From contig JABXKU010000007.1 in assembly GCA_013619105.1 (NCBI GenBank), forward strand, positions 1 to 64,000: DNA of 64,000 nucleotides. The letters run 5' to 3'. This DNA comes from Desulfuromonadales bacterium. Its GTDB lineage: Bacteria; Desulfobacterota; Desulfuromonadia; Desulfuromonadales; Syntrophotaleaceae. The notes under the pieces are model-generated. The model was not told where the DNA came from and searched no databases. It was given only the letters and a program-made list of their open reading frames with translations. Positions 1-9,187 of this stretch are shown piece by piece. The translations under genes and the position numbers were made by a program. Position 1 is the stretch's first letter. The number at the start of each line of letters is the position of its first letter.

Positions 1-1
1 T

Positions 2-22
2 GTTTACCTGCGGCTATCATGA
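2..22 (+). CDS. C-terminal tail of an upstream gene, probably mshD (partial)
   Basis: The first bases read in one frame as a six-residue tail (VYLRLS) followed by a TGA stop at 20-22, which lies just before the ribosome binding site of the next gene. In MSHA loci the gene before mshO is usually mshD, a minor prepilin, so this may be its end. Only a few codons are visible, and the call rests on position alone. Confidence 0.3.
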   Translation, partial: VYLRLS

Positions 23-28
23 GGTCCC

Positions 29-1174
29 ATGCAGTATTCGTTTCCCTTTCATAGAAAACCCGGCGGTTTTACCCTGGTGGAAATGATCGTTGTGCTGGTG
101 ATAACCGGCATTATGGCGGCTTTGGGCGGCATGTTTATCGTTCAGCCGATTCAGGGTTTTCTTGATCTGTCCCGCCGCGCCGGTTTGGTAGATGGGGCGG
201 AAACCGCTCTGCGGCGTATGCAGCGCGATGTTCGTCAAGCTTTGCCCAACAGTGTGCGGATTGACCCTGGCGGTCAGGTCCTGGAACTGCTGCATACCGT
301 CGATGGCGGTCGTTATCGGTCTTATGGCCCTGGTAATGGTCTCGATTTCACCCGTATCGATACGGATGGCTTCGAGGTGCTCGGTAGTCTCGATACCGCG
401 CCCACCATTGGCCAGAGCATTGTGGTCTATAATCTCAGTGCAACCGGCGCCAGCGGTAATGCCTATATGGGCGATAATCGTACCGGAGTCGGGGCCGGCA
501 GCGCTGTCAATTTAGTTAACCTTAATCCGCCCATTCAGTTTCCCCGTTCCTCCCCCTTTCAACGGTTTTTCATTGTGGATCAGCCGGTCAGTTACGTTTG
601 CAATCTGACGGCCAACACCCTGACGCGCTATGCCGGCTACGGTATTTCAGCAACCCAGTCCAACACTCCCGGAGGCTCCTCCGCCCTCATGGCCAGCAAC
701 GTCAGCGCCTGCAATTTCACCTATCAGCCCGGCATCTCTCAGCGCGCCGGGTTGGTGACACTGCAGTTGCAGCTCTCTGAGGCTGGTGAAACAGTGACTC
801 TGTTGCAGCAGATCGCACTCTTTATTCTGGTGGTTCTGTCCGCCATCGGCGGTTACATGGTGCTGGTCGCCGGGGTGCAGAGCCAAACCACGGTCATGGC
901 CCTGCAAGGGGGCCGTGCTTACCATGCGGCGCGCAGCGGTCTGGAGTGGGGTATCTTTCGTGATCTGGCTAGTGGCAATTGTACTACCGGCACCGGCAGT
1001 TTTGATGTTGGTGATTTCAGTGTTGCTGTCGATTGTCGCGAAACACCCTTTACCGAGGGGGGGCAGAGCTATAAGGTTTTCCGCATCAGCTCCTTGGCCG
1101 AGTGGGGCAGTTACGGTGACGAAAACTATGTTTCTCGCCAGCTCACCGTTCGAGTGACCGATGCCCAGCCCTGA
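29..1174 (+). CDS. MSHA pilus biogenesis protein, in-frame MshO-MshP fusion
   Basis: The N-terminus carries a class III prepilin motif (GFTLVEM at residues 13-19, cleavage after Gly13) and a hydrophobic helix, followed by an MshO-like minor pilin body to about residue 258. The reading frame then enters a second hydrophobic helix (IALFILVVLSAIGGYMVLVAG) and a C-terminal part resembling MshP (SQTTVMALQGGRAYHAARSGLEWGIF). In known MSHA loci mshO and mshP are adjacent separate genes. Here the end of MshO and the first residues of MshP, including its own prepilin peptidase site, are missing and the two are joined near 806-815. The start has GAGGT five bases upstream. The product should sit in the inner membrane or periplasm as a pseudopilin. 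An assembly deletion cannot be excluded. Confidence 0.8.
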   Translation: MQYSFPFHRKPGGFTLVEMIVVLVITGIMAALGGMFIVQPIQGFLDLSRRAGLVDGAETALRRMQRDVRQALPNSVRIDPGGQVLELLHTVDGGRYRSYGPGNGLDFTRIDTDGFEVLGSLDTAPTIGQSIVVYNLSATGASGNAYMGDNRTGVGAGSAVNLVNLNPPIQFPRSSPFQRFFIVDQPVSYVCNLTANTLTRYAGYGISATQSNTPGGSSALMASNVSACNFTYQPGISQRAGLVTLQLQLSEAGETVTLLQQIALFILVVLSAIGGYMVLVAGVQSQTTVMALQGGRAYHAARSGLEWGIFRDLASGNCTTGTGSFDVGDFSVAVDCRETPFTEGGQSYKVFRISSLAEWGSYGDENYVSRQLTVRVTDAQP

Positions 1175-1324
1175 TCAGTTCCGATGATCTATGCGGATCA
1201 ATGCACGGCGACCTTCGGCCACTACGGTTCGCCCGATGACATCTCACGCCGGGCCCTTGTGAAGGTTGGGGCTCCATGAGGTTTAAAATAATTTGTCTGA
1301 GACATGATTGTTAGAGGGACTGTT

Positions 1325-4210
1325 ATGAATGCATTAAAAAGATACTCTGTTTTACGCCGATTCATTTGCTTGTTTCTCTTGCTCTTTGTTTCTTTTAATA
1401 CTGCTCAAAACAGTTTCGGTGTAGTAGAAGAAGGACATTGCGACGATATAAACGAATTGGTTGGCTACGGCGTTATCGGGGAGACTTCTTTTCAGTATGG
1501 TAATAACAGTGAAATAAATAGTAATACGATCACTTACAGCGGAAATACTCCGACCCCTGACGGGAATTGTGAGACCATTGACTTCGATTTCCCGCCGATC
1601 GATCCTGAAATATTCCCAGAAACGGGAAGCACGGATCTGAAACCACCCAATAACCCGGTTGCAGCCGGGAAATATGGCACCATTGAGTTTGAGGCTAAGG
1701 GTAAAAACGATACGGTCACTTTCAGCGGCGGTGACTACTACATTAAGGAACTCATCGCCAAAAAAGGAGCAACGGTTCAACTTGCACCGGGGGATTATTT
1801 CATTGAAAAGATTTCTTTTGAAAATAAAAGCGAAATAACGATTGTACCATCCGGCCAGGTCAACCTTTATATCAAGGAATCTTTGCAGGGGGGCAATCAG
1901 TCTAAATTTAATTCGTTGGGCGATACGGGTGACTTTATTGTTTTTTTGTATGATTCTGCGTCGTTTCAGATAGGGAACGCAGACCAGGGTAGCTCTAATG
2001 CCGACTTTAACGGAATTATCTATTCACCCGGCGCTTCTTCCAGTATTCAATTCGGGAATAATACTAATATCACCGGCGCTATTTTGAGTGCGGGAAGCGT
2101 AGAGGTTGGCAATAACACGGAGTTCGACTACGCTACCGATGTACAGTCGGAGATCCTGGATGCGCTCGGTTGCGAAGTAATTGCCGGCCCGGATCATATC
2201 CGCATCGAACATACCGGAAGCGGACTGACCTGTCAGCGTTCTGATGTCGCTCTGCGGGCCTGTGCCGATGCCGATTGCACCAGTGAAACGACCTACTCGG
2301 TTACCCTGAGCATGACTCCTGCGTCCTCAAATTCGTTAACTTGGATCGGTGGTGATATCTACACCTTTACCGGCAATCGGACGATACAACTGCGGCAAAC
2401 GGTTTTCGGGCCCGTGACCCTGGGGCTGACCAATGCGAATCCTGCGCCGACCAACGGTTATCGTTGTTACAATAGCGGCGTCGAGGGGGATTGCGGCATC
2501 GACTTTTACGATTCCGGTTTTTTGGTCAGCGTTCCGGATCTGACCTCTTGTCAGAGTTCAGAATTACCGTCTATTCAGGCGGTACGCAAGGGGGAAGTTG
2601 GCGAGGATGCCGAGGCTTGCGTTGCCGACGGCGGCTTTACCGGTCAACTCAAAACCGTCGGATTCTGGTTCGATTATTTGCAGCCGGACACTGGCTCCGA
2701 AGTTCCACGTCTCAACGGCACCGCGCTGGAGACCGCTACTCCCGGCACCGATGTTGAGCTGCGTTTCAACGACAAGGCACGCAGCACCTTTGCCTTGACC
2801 TACGATGACGCCGGTCAACTGCAGCTCAACGCCCGTTACCAAGGTAGCGGTGAGGAAGTGGGGCTGATCATGATCGGCAACGACTCTTTTGTAGTCGCAC
2901 CCCATTCGCTGCGGGTGCAGGCCACCAGCGATGGCGCTACCCCCTTGGACAATACCACTTCTAGCGGTACCTCTCACTGGCCGGCCGGGAAGGACTTTGC
3001 CCTGGAGGTCGCCGGGGTGTGCAGCGACGGCACGGTGACCACGAACTTCGCCGCCGACACGAAACTGAGTGCTGTTGCTCCTTTTGCTCCCGTTAGCGGG
3101 GTTCTCGGCACTTTAAGTGACGGTTTGTTGGTAGCGGCTGATTACAGTTCCGGGGTGGCGCAGGATAGCAGCGTGTTCTATAGCGAGGTCGGCACTGTTA
3201 CCGTCTCTGCATTGGCGACGGACTACCTTGACAGCGGGATTGATGTGATCGGCAGTAGCGTTCCCGTCGGTCGTTTCACCCCCCATCACTTTGCCGTCAG
3301 TCTTACTACGCCGCAGTTCGCCGCCGGTTGTGCCACCGGAAGCTTCAGCTATCTCGGCCAGCCTTTCGATTATGCTGTGGCTCCGGTCGTTACTGTCTTT
3401 GCTCAAAATAAGCAGAACGTCACCACCGTCAACTATAGCGGCGACTGGTGGAAAATCACCAGCGGTGCTGCCGGCAGCCTCACAGGGAAACTATATAGTG
3501 CCGCAGCAGGTACCGTTGAAATCTCCAACGTTTCTCTAGGCGATCCGGCGGTCAGTGTATTGGGGGGCGGGATAGGATTGTTGACTTTCGACGTTGGCGA
3601 TGGCCTATTTTTTGAACGTAGCGATCCGCAGGCGCCCTTCGACGCCGAGATCAGTCTGGCAATCAATGTGCTGGACAGCGACGGTATTGCCTACACGGCC
3701 AATCCCGTACATTTCGGGGAGGCGACGGCCGGCAACGGCATGGCCTTTGATGCCGGCAAGGAGATGCGCTGGGGGCGGCTGATTATAAACAATGCCTTTG
3801 GCTCGGAACTGCTCGCCCTGGACATGCCCATGCGGGCCGAATACTTTGATGGTACCGCCTTTATCCCCAACAATGGAGACACTTGCACCAGCTTGCCTCT
3901 GACTCAATTAATTCTGAATAACGGCAGCACTGAGGTTGCAGGCAATATCTCTGTTGTTGTCGGTAGCGGTAGCGATACCACCAGCGTCTCGCTGTCCAAT
4001 CCCTTTAGTGGGGGTGATGCCAACCTGAGGTTTAGTCCACCGGGTGCCGATGGCTTTGTCGATGTAACGGCCAACCTGAGCCTGCTCAACTGGCTTCGCT
4101 ACGATTGGGATGGAGATGGAAACCACGATGACAATCCGCTGGGACGGGCCACCTTTGGTCTCTACAAGGGGCGGCCAGGCCTCATCTATCTGCGGGAAAC
4201 CTACCGCTGA
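1325..4210 (+). CDS. MshQ-like MSHA-associated adhesin (DUF6701 family)
   Basis: This is a very large secreted protein of about 961 residues. I chose the ATG at 1325, not the in-frame ATG at 1304, because GAGGGA lies six bases before it and a signal peptide (KRYSVLRRF then a hydrophobic stretch) follows. Residues of roughly 110-280 form short beta-rich repeats (GGDYYIKEL, GDYFIEKI, NNTNITGAILSAG) like those of polymer-forming or adhesin-like shells. The C-terminal two thirds, including the ending YKGRPGLIYLRETY, match the MshQ/DUF6701 pattern. It probably forms a surface or pilus-tip component of the MSHA pilus. The first 800 bases are visibly richer in A and T than the rest, which suggests a mosaic origin of the N-terminal module. 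Confidence 0.8.
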   Translation: MNALKRYSVLRRFICLFLLLFVSFNTAQNSFGVVEEGHCDDINELVGYGVIGETSFQYGNNSEINSNTITYSGNTPTPDGNCETIDFDFPPIDPEIFPETGSTDLKPPNNPVAAGKYGTIEFEAKGKNDTVTFSGGDYYIKELIAKKGATVQLAPGDYFIEKISFENKSEITIVPSGQVNLYIKESLQGGNQSKFNSLGDTGDFIVFLYDSASFQIGNADQGSSNADFNGIIYSPGASSSIQFGNNTNITGAILSAGSVEVGNNTEFDYATDVQSEILDALGCEVIAGPDHIRIEHTGSGLTCQRSDVALRACADADCTSETTYSVTLSMTPASSNSLTWIGGDIYTFTGNRTIQLRQTVFGPVTLGLTNANPAPTNGYRCYNSGVEGDCGIDFYDSGFLVSVPDLTSCQSSELPSIQAVRKGEVGEDAEACVADGGFTGQLKTVGFWFDYLQPDTGSEVPRLNGTALETATPGTDVELRFNDKARSTFALTYDDAGQLQLNARYQGSGEEVGLIMIGNDSFVVAPHSLRVQATSDGATPLDNTTSSGTSHWPAGKDFALEVAGVCSDGTVTTNFAADTKLSAVAPFAPVSGVLGTLSDGLLVAADYSSGVAQDSSVFYSEVGTVTVSALATDYLDSGIDVIGSSVPVGRFTPHHFAVSLTTPQFAAGCATGSFSYLGQPFDYAVAPVVTVFAQNKQNVTTVNYSGDWWKITSGAAGSLTGKLYSAAAGTVEISNVSLGDPAVSVLGGGIGLLTFDVGDGLFFERSDPQAPFDAEISLAINVLDSDGIAYTANPVHFGEATAGNGMAFDAGKEMRWGRLIINNAFGSELLALDMPMRAEYFDGTAFIPNNGDTCTSLPLTQLILNNGSTEVAGNISVVVGSGSDTTSVSLSNPFSGGDANLRFSPPGADGFVDVTANLSLLNWLRYDWDGDGNHDDNPLGRATFGLYKGRPGLIYLRETYR

Positions 4211-4390
4211 ACCTTGTCCCGATTCAGAGCCTCTCTGTGAAAAATCTTTCCAGAAGGATGTTTAGTACCGTACACGTCGGGGATCAAATGCAGCTCGCTG
4301 CGATTTTGAATTTCTGAAATCGCACCATTTGGCAGTATCTACCGGAAACTCTGGACGGCCATAGTGTAGTTTCTGGATGAAAACTAGGTA

Positions 4391-4440
4391 GCAATAAAAA
4401 AGAGGCGAAGCCCGCGGGGCTTCGCCTCTTTTTATTGCTT
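4391..4440. terminator. Bidirectional intrinsic terminator between mshQ and speA
   Basis: A long near-perfect hairpin has arms reading GAGGCGAAGCCC and GGGGCTTCGCCTC, flanked by an A-run on the left and a T-run on the right. It lies between the convergent mshQ and speA genes and can stop transcription from both sides. Confidence 0.92.
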
Positions 4441-4483
4441 ATGCATTGAACAGAAGTCTGGCAGCCCAGGGTCGAAGGGCAGA

Positions 4484-6400
4484 TTATTTTCCGAGGTAGG
4501 TGTAGGAAACCAGTGTCTTATCCAGTAGGGCCAGAAACTGACTGGTCTCTTCGAAGCTGATCTTGCCCGAGGCAACGCCTTTTTCCAGGGTGTCGCGGAC
4601 ATGTTTGAGGATCTCCGGACCCTTGTATTGCACGTATTTGAGGCTTTCCCAGGTGGCGTCGCCGTTGATCACCGTATCGATTTTGTAGTTGGTCTTGCGG
4701 TTGAAGCTGACATGGACGGCATTGGTGTCGCCGAAGAGGTTGTGCATGTCACCGAGAATCTCCTGGTAGGCACCGATTAGAAAAAAGCCGATATAGTAAT
4801 CTTCGTCCGCTTCGATCTTGTGAATAGGCAGGTGTTCGGTGCGACCCTGCTCACCGACAAAGCTGGTAATCTCGCCGTCTGAATCGCAGGTTATGTCAGC
4901 GATGGAGGCCATGATCTCCGGCTTTTCGTTCAGGCGCTGAATCGGCACGATGGGAAACAGCTGATCGATAGCCCAGGAGTCGGGTAGCGACTGAAACAGG
5001 GAGAAGTTAGCGAAATAGGTCTGCCGCAGGCTCTGCTGAAACTCTTGCAGTTCGTCGGGTACCGTCTTCAGGCGTTCAACGATGCTGTTGATCTTGATGA
5101 AGATCTTACTGTGCAGCCATTCGGCCAGGGCACGGTCGTGCAGGTTCAGGTAGCCGAGATTAAACAGGCTGACCGCCTCTTGAATCAGTTGAATCGTGTC
5201 GTGATAATCGACTCGCAGGGAGTGACGGTCCAGACTTTTGTAGATGTCGACTAGCTTCTTGACCGTTGGTGACAGCTTCTCGGCATTCTCCAGAATTTCG
5301 TCGAAATCGGGTAAAGCATTCTGAGTATTGGTATTAAGGATGTTGGTGACCAGCACCGAATAGTGGGCCACGGTAGCCCGGCCCGACTCGGAGATGATAT
5401 TCGGACAGGTGACGCCGGCCTCATCACAGATGTTCTTTACCTGATAGACGACGTCATTGGCGTATTCTTCAATGGTGTAATTGGCGCTGGAAAAGTCGCT
5501 AGATTTGGAACCGTCGTAATCGACACCCATGCCGCCGCCGATATCCAGGTACTCCAGGCCAACACCCATCTTGCGCATCTCGACATAAATCCGGCTGCCT
5601 TCGATCAGGGCGTTTTTGATCTTGTCAATTTTGGTGATCTGGCTGCCGATATGGAAATGCAGCAGCTTAACCGTATCGAGTAGTTCGTGCTCACGCAGGA
5701 GTTCCACGGCTGCCAGCAGTTCCGAAATCTTCAAACCGAACTTGGCGTCGTCACCGCCGGAAGTTGCCCATTTCCCGGTGCCCCGGGAGGAGAGCTTGAC
5801 CCGAATCCCTAGTTTAGGGACGATGCCGGATTTTTTCGACAGTTCAAGGATCTTTTCCAGCTCAAAGAGTTTTTCTACCACGATGGTGATGTCGTAACCG
5901 ATGCGTGTGGCATACAGGACCATCTCGATAAAATCGGTGTCCTTGTAGCCGTTGCAGATGATCGGTAATTTTTCCCCGGCAGCAAAGAAAAGGGCCGCGA
6001 CCAGTTCTGGCTTGGAACCGACCTCCAGGCCCATGTTGTGCTTTTTGCCAAAGTGGGCGATGGCCTCAACTACTTGGCGCTGTTGATTGACCTTGATGGG
6101 AAAGAAGGTCTGGTAACCGGCCGGATAATCGTATTCGGTAATCGCGCTTTTAAAGGCTCGATTGATGGCAGCAATGCGTCCCTGCAGTACGTCCATGAAG
6201 CGCAGCAGAATCGGCGGCTGAATATTGCGCTTGATAAGATCGTCGACCAGGGAACGTAAGTCGATGGAGTACTTGGAACTCGGCGAGGGATGGACGCAGA
6301 TGTGGCCCTTCTTGTTGATGGAGAAGAAGTCGTCCCCCCAGTTGGGCAGGTTGTAGATTTTTGCAGAGTCCCTGATCGACCAGCGTTTCATAAGCATCAC
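4484..6400 (-). CDS. speA: Biosynthetic arginine decarboxylase
   Basis: SpeA converts arginine to agmatine and CO2 with pyridoxal phosphate, the first step of putrescine synthesis. The 638-residue length is usual for the family. The PLP lysine lies in FFPIKVNQQ near residue 103. HFHIGSQ, LDIGGGMGVDYDG, ESGRA and FPIVPIQRL are all typical of SpeA, and the conserved cysteine occurs in ITCDSDG. The start is uncertain: GTG at 6400, ATG at 6397 and ATG at 6391 are all in frame, with only a weak ribosome binding site. It is the last gene of a minus-strand operon with nspC and a carboxynorspermidine dehydrogenase. Agmatine-to-putrescine enzymes are not in the window. Confidence 0.95.
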   Translation of the reverse strand: MMLMKRWSIRDSAKIYNLPNWGDDFFSINKKGHICVHPSPSSKYSIDLRSLVDDLIKRNIQPPILLRFMDVLQGRIAAINRAFKSAITEYDYPAGYQTFFPIKVNQQRQVVEAIAHFGKKHNMGLEVGSKPELVAALFFAAGEKLPIICNGYKDTDFIEMVLYATRIGYDITIVVEKLFELEKILELSKKSGIVPKLGIRVKLSSRGTGKWATSGGDDAKFGLKISELLAAVELLREHELLDTVKLLHFHIGSQITKIDKIKNALIEGSRIYVEMRKMGVGLEYLDIGGGMGVDYDGSKSSDFSSANYTIEEYANDVVYQVKNICDEAGVTCPNIISESGRATVAHYSVLVTNILNTNTQNALPDFDEILENAEKLSPTVKKLVDIYKSLDRHSLRVDYHDTIQLIQEAVSLFNLGYLNLHDRALAEWLHSKIFIKINSIVERLKTVPDELQEFQQSLRQTYFANFSLFQSLPDSWAIDQLFPIVPIQRLNEKPEIMASIADITCDSDGEITSFVGEQGRTEHLPIHKIEADEDYYIGFFLIGAYQEILGDMHNLFGDTNAVHVSFNRKTNYKIDTVINGDATWESLKYVQYKGPEILKHVRDTLEKGVASGKISFEETSQFLALLDKTLVSYTYLGK

Positions 6401-6477
6401 TCGTTGAGTTGTTGTTAGGCAATTCGGCGGGCCCTTAAGCCCTGCGTAAACTAAATTGTCAATTCATGCCACGGGCG

Positions 6478-7632
6478 TCAGCCCAGTCGGCTTTTGAAAT
6501 CCTGATAGTCAAAACTGCGCAAGGTCTTTAGCTCGCCGGTCTTTGGTTCGAAGGTGCAGATATGCGGGTGCTGAATGCCGTTGAAGGTGGTGGTCTTGAC
6601 CATAGTGTAATGGGCCATGTCGAGAAAGGCTAACCGGTCACCGGGAGCCAGAGGCTGTTCAAAAGACCAGTCGCCGATTACATCTCCGGCCAGGCAGGAT
6701 GGTCCGCCGAGTCGATAGGTGAAAGCCTTTTGGCCGGCATCCGATCCTTGATAAATCTCTGGCCGGTAGGGCATTTCCAGCACGTCCGGCATGTGGCAGG
6801 TACCCGAGATATCCAGAATAGCCGTGTCGACTTGATTATGTACCACATCCAAGACCTCGCTGACCAGCAGGCCGGTCCCGATGGCAATGGCTTCGCCCGG
6901 TTCGAGGTAGACCTGTAGGTCGTATTTGTCCTGAAAGTAGCGGATAAGCTCCACCAGGCCGTCTATGTCGTAGCCTTCACTGGTGATGTGGTGGCCACCG
7001 CCGAAGTTGAGCCATTTCATTTGTGGCAGGAATTCACCGAATTGTTCTTCAATGACCTTGGCCGTTCGAGCCAGCGGTTCAAACAGGTGTTCACAGAGAG
7101 TATGGAAATGCAGTCCCTCGACACCTTGCAACGATCGGTTGTCGAACTCGGCCCGGCAAATACCCAATCGGGAACCCGGCGCGCAAGGATCGTACAGGGC
7201 GGTATGGCCTTCGGAATGTTCCGGGTTGATTCGCAGTCCCACCGAAACCCGCCCTTGTTCCTTTTGCCACAGGGGCCGAAATCGCTCCAGCTGATTAAAG
7301 GAGTTGAATACCAGGTGGTTGGAGATTCCCAGCAGTTCGGCAATGTCCGTTTCTTTGAAAGCAGCGGCAAAACTGTGTACTTCGCGGTCGAACTCTTCGC
7401 GGCCTAGGCGGGCTTCCCAAGGGGAGCTGGCGCAGACCCCGTGTAGTGTTTCACGGATCAGGGGAAAGAGAGGCCATAGGGCAAAGGCTTTGAGGGCCAG
7501 CAGGATCTTCGCTCCGCTGCGTTGTTGTACCTGGTCGAGGATGGCAAGATTATGGCGTAGGCGACCGAGGTCGATGACGTAGGCCGGGGAGGGGGCGAGT
7601 TCAAGAATTTTCGAAATGTCGATGCCGGTCAC
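6478..7632 (-). CDS. nspC: Carboxynorspermidine/carboxyspermidine decarboxylase
   Basis: NspC is a PLP enzyme of the alanine racemase-like fold III family. It decarboxylates carboxyspermidine or carboxynorspermidine as the last step of the aspartate-semialdehyde route to spermidine. The N-terminus SPAYVIDLGRL, the PLP lysine in LLALKAF, the phosphate-binding LNFGGGHHIT and the dimer-interface cysteine region SGTCHMPD support the call. The length of 384 residues is normal. It stands between speA (78 bases downstream) and the dehydrogenase, separated from the latter by an intergenic repeat. The context with speA suggests that the physiological product is spermidine. Confidence 0.94.
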   Translation of the reverse strand: MTGIDISKILELAPSPAYVIDLGRLRHNLAILDQVQQRSGAKILLALKAFALWPLFPLIRETLHGVCASSPWEARLGREEFDREVHSFAAAFKETDIAELLGISNHLVFNSFNQLERFRPLWQKEQGRVSVGLRINPEHSEGHTALYDPCAPGSRLGICRAEFDNRSLQGVEGLHFHTLCEHLFEPLARTAKVIEEQFGEFLPQMKWLNFGGGHHITSEGYDIDGLVELIRYFQDKYDLQVYLEPGEAIAIGTGLLVSEVLDVVHNQVDTAILDISGTCHMPDVLEMPYRPEIYQGSDAGQKAFTYRLGGPSCLAGDVIGDWSFEQPLAPGDRLAFLDMAHYTMVKTTTFNGIQHPHICTFEPKTGELKTLRSFDYQDFKSRLG

Positions 7633-7669
7633 TTATTGCCTCTGTTTAAGGTTTTGTCTAATCTGAAAA

Positions 7670-7897
7670 CCTCACACCGCGGGGTTGCGCCCCCGCACGA
7701 CGCCTTACTCTTTTTCTGCGCGGCAAAAGAGTAAGCAGAAAAACGCGCCCCACCTCCTTGCCCTTCGGGTACCCTGCGCAGCGCAGACGTTTTGCGGGCG
7801 GGAAAAAACTCGCTTCGCTCAAACAGTTTCCCCGCCTGTTTCGCAAAACGTCCACCCCGCTTCGGCGGCGTCACAGGGGGAGGGGAACAAAAACCTA
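7670..7897. repeat. Hairpin-rich intergenic repeat inside the polyamine operon
   Basis: This stretch between nspC and the dehydrogenase gene holds several nested inverted repeats. There is a GCGGGG/CCCCGC pair near 7680-7696, a perfect 11-bp stem at 7704-7735 (CTTACTCTTTT and its complement), and a long imperfect hairpin at 7786-7852 whose ends are GACGTTTTGCG and CGCAAAACGTC. All six frames give low-complexity peptides that look like the spurious ORFs often predicted from interspersed repeats in proteobacteria. I read it as a non-coding repeat element, possibly acting on mRNA stability. A genome search for copies would settle it. Confidence 0.6.
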
Positions 7898-9097
7898 TTA
7901 CAGCTCCGGCCAGTCGCCGCCGTCGATGACCTGGGTCTGTAGGCCCATGGTGGCGAGGGTGTCGAGGAACAGTTCGGGGTCGAACTGCTCCATGTTGAAG
8001 ACCCCTTCGCCGCGCCATTTGCCGGTGAGCATCATCATGGCACCGACCGCCGCTGGTACGCCGGTCGTGTAGCTAATAGCTTGGGAGTTGACTTCTTGGT
8101 AGCAGGCTTCATGGTCACAGGTGTTGTAAACATAAACCTGTTTGCGTTTTCCATCCTTGATGCCACGGGCGATAACGCCAATGCACGTGCGGCCCTTGGT
8201 CAATGCTCCCAGGCTGCCGGGATCGGGAAGTACCGCTTTGAGAAACTGCAGCGGAACAATTTTTTGCCCTTGGAACTCCACTTCGTCAATACGGGTCATA
8301 CCGATGTTCTGCATTACTTGCAGGTGGTTGAGGTAGTTGTCGGAAAAGGTCATCCAGAACTGAGCCTTTTTGATGGTCGGAATGTGTTTGACCAGCGACT
8401 CCATCTCCTCGTGGTACATGCGGTAGATGTTCATCGGCCCGATGCCCTCGGGGAAATCGAAGCTGTGTTTGGTGCTAAGAGGCGCTGTTTCGATCCAGTG
8501 ACCATCTTGCCAATGGCGACAGGGGGCCGTCACCTCGCGGATATTGATCTCCGGGTTGAAATTGGTGGCAAAGGCCTGACCGTGATCGCCGGCGTTGGCG
8601 TCGATGATGTCGATCTCGTGGATCTCGTCGAGGTACTTCTTAGCTGCCAGGGCAGTATAGACGTTGGTCACGCCGGGGTCGAAACCGCTACCGAGTAGAG
8701 CCATCAGGCCCTGTTCCTTGAAGCGCTCGTGATAGGCCCACTGCCAGCTGTATTCGAACTTTGCGGTATCGAGAGGCTCGTAGTTGGCGGTGTCAAGGTA
8801 GTCGACGCCCGTCTCTAGGCAGGCATCCATGATGGTCAGGTCCTGGTAGGGCAGGGCAACGTTGAGTACCAGTTGGGGCTGCTCCTGCTTGATCAGGGCC
8901 ACCAGCTCGGGGACATTGTCCGCATCGACTTGAGCCGTCTTTATAGGAAAATGGGGGATCTCCGCTGCAATAGCGTCGCATTTAGACTTGGTTCTGGAAG
9001 CCAGGGTGATCCCAGTAAAGACCTCTTTAGCCTGGGCGCATTTGTGGACCACCACCCGGCCAACGCCACCTGCACCGATAATCAGCACTTTGCTCAT
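7898..9097 (-). CDS. Carboxy(nor)spermidine dehydrogenase, saccharopine dehydrogenase family
   Basis: This 399-residue NAD(P)H-dependent enzyme condenses aspartate semialdehyde with putrescine (or diaminopropane) to carboxyspermidine (or carboxynorspermidine). The Rossmann motif VLIIGAGGVGRVVV starts four residues in, and the C-terminal half has the saccharopine dehydrogenase-type substrate domain. I chose the ATG at 9097, not an upstream extension to 9142, because AGAGGAAC precedes it by a normal distance and the Rossmann fold begins there. It lies upstream of nspC and speA and 90 bases downstream of the regulator, completing the alternative spermidine pathway. Confidence 0.92.
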   Translation of the reverse strand: MSKVLIIGAGGVGRVVVHKCAQAKEVFTGITLASRTKSKCDAIAAEIPHFPIKTAQVDADNVPELVALIKQEQPQLVLNVALPYQDLTIMDACLETGVDYLDTANYEPLDTAKFEYSWQWAYHERFKEQGLMALLGSGFDPGVTNVYTALAAKKYLDEIHEIDIIDANAGDHGQAFATNFNPEINIREVTAPCRHWQDGHWIETAPLSTKHSFDFPEGIGPMNIYRMYHEEMESLVKHIPTIKKAQFWMTFSDNYLNHLQVMQNIGMTRIDEVEFQGQKIVPLQFLKAVLPDPGSLGALTKGRTCIGVIARGIKDGKRKQVYVYNTCDHEACYQEVNSQAISYTTGVPAAVGAMMMLTGKWRGEGVFNMEQFDPELFLDTLATMGLQTQVIDGGDWPEL

Positions 9098-9187
9098 GGT
9101 TCTGTTCCTCTTTGTAGTGTGTCTGAAAGGTCGTACTAGCAATGTTTTCCCGCAACGGCAATGGTTGCCGAAAGAGCAAACAGCACG

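Noticed and set aside
7629-8018. Long frames on both strands across the nspC-dehydrogenase gap
   Set aside because: They lie in a hairpin-rich repeat and overlap the start or end of real genes; peptides are low-complexity and Cys/Arg/Ser-rich.
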